Source: Sphingomonas sp. UBA4766 (lineage in GTDB: Bacteria; Pseudomonadota; Alphaproteobacteria; Sphingomonadales; Sphingomonadaceae). Taken from it: a stretch of 5,430 bases of DNA. Shown here in pieces: positions 3,555 to 5,430 of this stretch (position 1 is the stretch's first letter; every line of letters begins with the position of its first letter). The position numbers and the translations under genes are program-made. The stretch lies in NCBI GenBank assembly GCA_002403415.1, contig DHHS01000009.1:5502-10931 (forward strand), in the 5' to 3' direction. A model generated the notes under the pieces. It was given only the letters and a program-made list of their open reading frames with translations, had not been told where the DNA came from and did no database searches.

Positions 3555-5430
3555 TCACTCGCTGATCGTGCGCACCTGGCCCTGCCGGTCGGCAGCGATT
3601 TCGGCTGGGGTAAAGGGCAACCGCACAAACTTCTTCGCTGAATAGAGCCGGGTCTGGTCCGCGAAATGGGGAGAGGTCGGGTCGGTCGACTGCGAATAGC
3701 TGAGCACTGCGTCGGCCACCGGGCCGCGATCGTCAAAGGTGACGATCTGGACATAGCTCGACCCGTGAACCGGGACAAAGCCTCCCTCGACAGGGTTAGC
3801 GCGTTGCATGTTGAGCACACCGAGCTGGTGTTCGGCGCCGTGCACCGGGATCCGCTCGCTTGCGCGCACCGCGAAATGGACATCGCCCCAGCGCGCGTCG
3901 AGCTTGAACCCGTCCTTGAGCAATTTGGCCTGCGCATCGGCCAGCGCCTTGAGCAGCTGTGCTCCCACCTCGCCGGTGGTCACCAGATCGCGCGGGGTAT
4001 GGGCCGGATCGGCAGGGTCGAACGGCACTGCCCACAGGCCCGCGATGCGGCTGGCGGCGGGCCAGAAGGTTGCAAAGACCAGCGCGCCGCGGCTGCCGAT
4101 ATCGAACCGCCCATCCCACAGGTTCAGCGCGGCACAGGCGGCGGCCACTTCGGCCTTGCCGGCGCACAGTGACCGAACGGGGTCAAGCGCGAGTTCGGCC
4201 GCCAGGCTCTTGTTCGCAAACGCCATTTGCGCCGCCTTTGCTGCATCGACATGCGTGCCGCCCAATCCGTCGCGCCCGTCGAACCGCCGCGCAATTTCGA
4301 CCAGCCCCGACCGCGTGCGCAGTGAGAGCGGCGCGCCCCATTCGCCCAGCACCGGCGAAAGCTGGCGATAGGGCGCGCTGGCATTGCTCAACCAGTAACT
4401 GTCGTTCGAATTGGCGACATAGTCGCGCCGTTCCCAAATCGCCTGCTCGCTTGCAGGGAGCAGGCGCGGGGCGGCGGTGCCCGGCGTATCGTCCCAATCA
4501 CAGGCCGAGCGCCGTCCGTCGAGCAGCACCACGCGCCCCGCAAGCTTGGCGGACAGCGGAGTGGCGCAGTCCTTGGCCTTTTGCGCGGAAACATTAGGCA
4601 CAGCCGTTACATCGGCATGGAGCACATTGCCCGCGCGGTCGGCGGCAATGGTGTTCACCCACGGGATACCCAGCGTCGTCGAGACGGCCGCTTTCACATC
4701 CGCCACCGTGCGCGCCTTGCCAATTGCCATCCATGCCGCGATGCTGCGGTCATTGTCGTAATTGGCGTCGCGGATGGTATAGGCCAGATCGGTTTTCCAG
4801 CCCATGCCGAGCAGCGGGATCGTAACCACCGGGCCAAAGCGTGTTGCATAAAGCGTGCGGGTGACGGCGGGCTTGCCATCGGCCATGGGCACGGTGACGC
4901 GGATTTCGCGCATTTTTTCGGGCTTGCCATCGACCAGATAGCTAGTCGGGTCGCCGGGCGCGAGTTGCAGTTCAAAGCCGGTGAAGTGCTGCGCCGCCGT
5001 CACCGTGTGCGTCCAGGCGACATCCTTGTTGAACCCAAGCGTGACGAGCGGCGTGCCCGCCAGGCCCACTCCCATCACATCGACCTCGCCCGGAATGGTG
5101 AGGTGCATTTCCCAAAAGCGTGATGCGCCTTCCCATGGGAAGTGCGGATTTCCGACCACCAGCCCGCGCCCATTGCCGGTCGCATCCGCGCCAAAGGCCC
5201 AGCCATTGCTGCCAAAGCCGACACCGTCGTCGCCCGGAAGCGTGTTGGGCAACGCGCCGGACGGGAGAGCCGCTTGCGGCTTACCCGGCGGCTGGGCGTT
5301 GACGATGAACGGCGCGAGCGCCAGCGAACTGGCGAGCAGCACCTGCTTTTGCGCAATCCGCAGCATGTCGTCGGTGGTGACGGGCCGGACCCATGGCTTG
5401 CCCCGGCATGGCTCGGGCACACCCGCCGGT
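3555..5430 (-). CDS. PvdQ-like N-acyl-homoserine-lactone acylase (penicillin acylase family), 5' end outside the window
   Basis: A periplasmic Ntn-hydrolase that cleaves itself into alpha and beta chains and hydrolyses amide bonds of acyl-homoserine lactones or related N-acyl compounds. The new beta-chain N terminus is Ser in FGSNGWAFG (codon 5208-5210). Counting this Ser as beta-1, His is at beta-23 (NPHFPW), Val at beta-70 (WTHTV) and Asn at beta-269 (NSNDSYW), the spacing I recall for PvdQ of Pseudomonas aeruginosa. The beta chain has 551 residues, close to PvdQ's. Upstream are the end of the alpha chain (CRGKPWVRPVTTDDM) and a linker (NAQPPG to the Ser). The frame is open to the right edge; GTG at 5418-5420 lies inside alpha-chain sequence and is not a true start. 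About 150 residues, including the signal peptide, should lie beyond the window. Cys pairs at beta-215/237 and beta-349/359 may be disulfides. The exact substrate (AHL chain length, siderophore precursor or other amide) is unresolved. Confidence 0.9.
   Translation of the reverse strand, partial: PAGVPEPCRGKPWVRPVTTDDMLRIAQKQVLLASSLALAPFIVNAQPPGKPQAALPSGALPNTLPGDDGVGFGSNGWAFGADATGNGRGLVVGNPHFPWEGASRFWEMHLTIPGEVDVMGVGLAGTPLVTLGFNKDVAWTHTVTAAQHFTGFELQLAPGDPTSYLVDGKPEKMREIRVTVPMADGKPAVTRTLYATRFGPVVTIPLLGMGWKTDLAYTIRDANYDNDRSIAAWMAIGKARTVADVKAAVSTTLGIPWVNTIAADRAGNVLHADVTAVPNVSAQKAKDCATPLSAKLAGRVVLLDGRRSACDWDDTPGTAAPRLLPASEQAIWERRDYVANSNDSYWLSNASAPYRQLSPVLGEWGAPLSLRTRSGLVEIARRFDGRDGLGGTHVDAAKAAQMAFANKSLAAELALDPVRSLCAGKAEVAAACAALNLWDGRFDIGSRGALVFATFWPAASRIAGLWAVPFDPADPAHTPRDLVTTGEVGAQLLKALADAQAKLLKDGFKLDARWGDVHFAVRASERIPVHGAEHQLGVLNMQRANPVEGGFVPVHGSSYVQIVTFDDRGPVADAVLSYSQSTDPTSPHFADQTRLYSAKKFVRLPFTPAEIAADRQGQVRTISE

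Noticed and set aside
3796..4597. Several long plus- and minus-strand open frames inside the acylase gene
   Set aside because: All overlap the acylase frame with intact catalytic residues, are Arg/Pro/Ala-rich, and lack start signals; they are codon-bias shadows.

Overview
The window comes from a GC-rich alphaproteobacterium, most likely a sphingomonad (order Sphingomonadales; Sphingopyxis- or Sphingomonas-like). The assignment rests on the protein types and on the grouping of a BolA protein, a C-terminal J-domain protein and CobS, which recurs in alphaproteobacteria. It was made by reading the proteins, not by a database search. Base composition and codon use look uniform. I see no mobile element, tRNA, rRNA, CRISPR array or phage gene.

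Layout from left to right: (1) the 5' end of cobS on the minus strand (1-256), cut by the left edge just inside its Walker A motif; (2) a plus-strand pair encoding a PhnB-like VOC protein (381-800) and a DUF1428/YbaA-like protein (832-1185); (3) a minus-strand J-domain protein (1206-1811) meeting the DUF1428 gene tail to tail; (4) a short divergent control region (1812-1915) holding two similar perfect inverted repeats; (5) a tightly overlapping plus-strand operon of bolA, a NUDIX hydrolase and an epoxide-hydrolase-type alpha/beta hydrolase (1916-3548); (6) a large minus-strand PvdQ-like N-acyl-homoserine-lactone acylase (3555 to the right edge), whose signal peptide and most of its alpha chain lie outside the window.

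The bolA, NUDIX and hydrolase genes overlap by 4 bases at each junction, so they are probably co-transcribed and translationally coupled. The J-domain gene and bolA are divergent and share about 100 bp of control DNA. The VOC and DUF1428 genes form a separate small transcription unit that lies, in opposite orientation, between the J-domain gene and cobS. The acylase is an exported Ntn-hydrolase with its catalytic residues intact; it probably degrades acyl-homoserine lactones or other N-acyl compounds, and no luxI or luxR gene is visible beside it.

Most of the window is ordinary chromosomal housekeeping and accessory metabolism. I do not see a convincing new multi-gene system. The signal least explained by known features is the pair of matched palindromes between the J-domain gene and bolA, together with an apparently leaderless bolA start.
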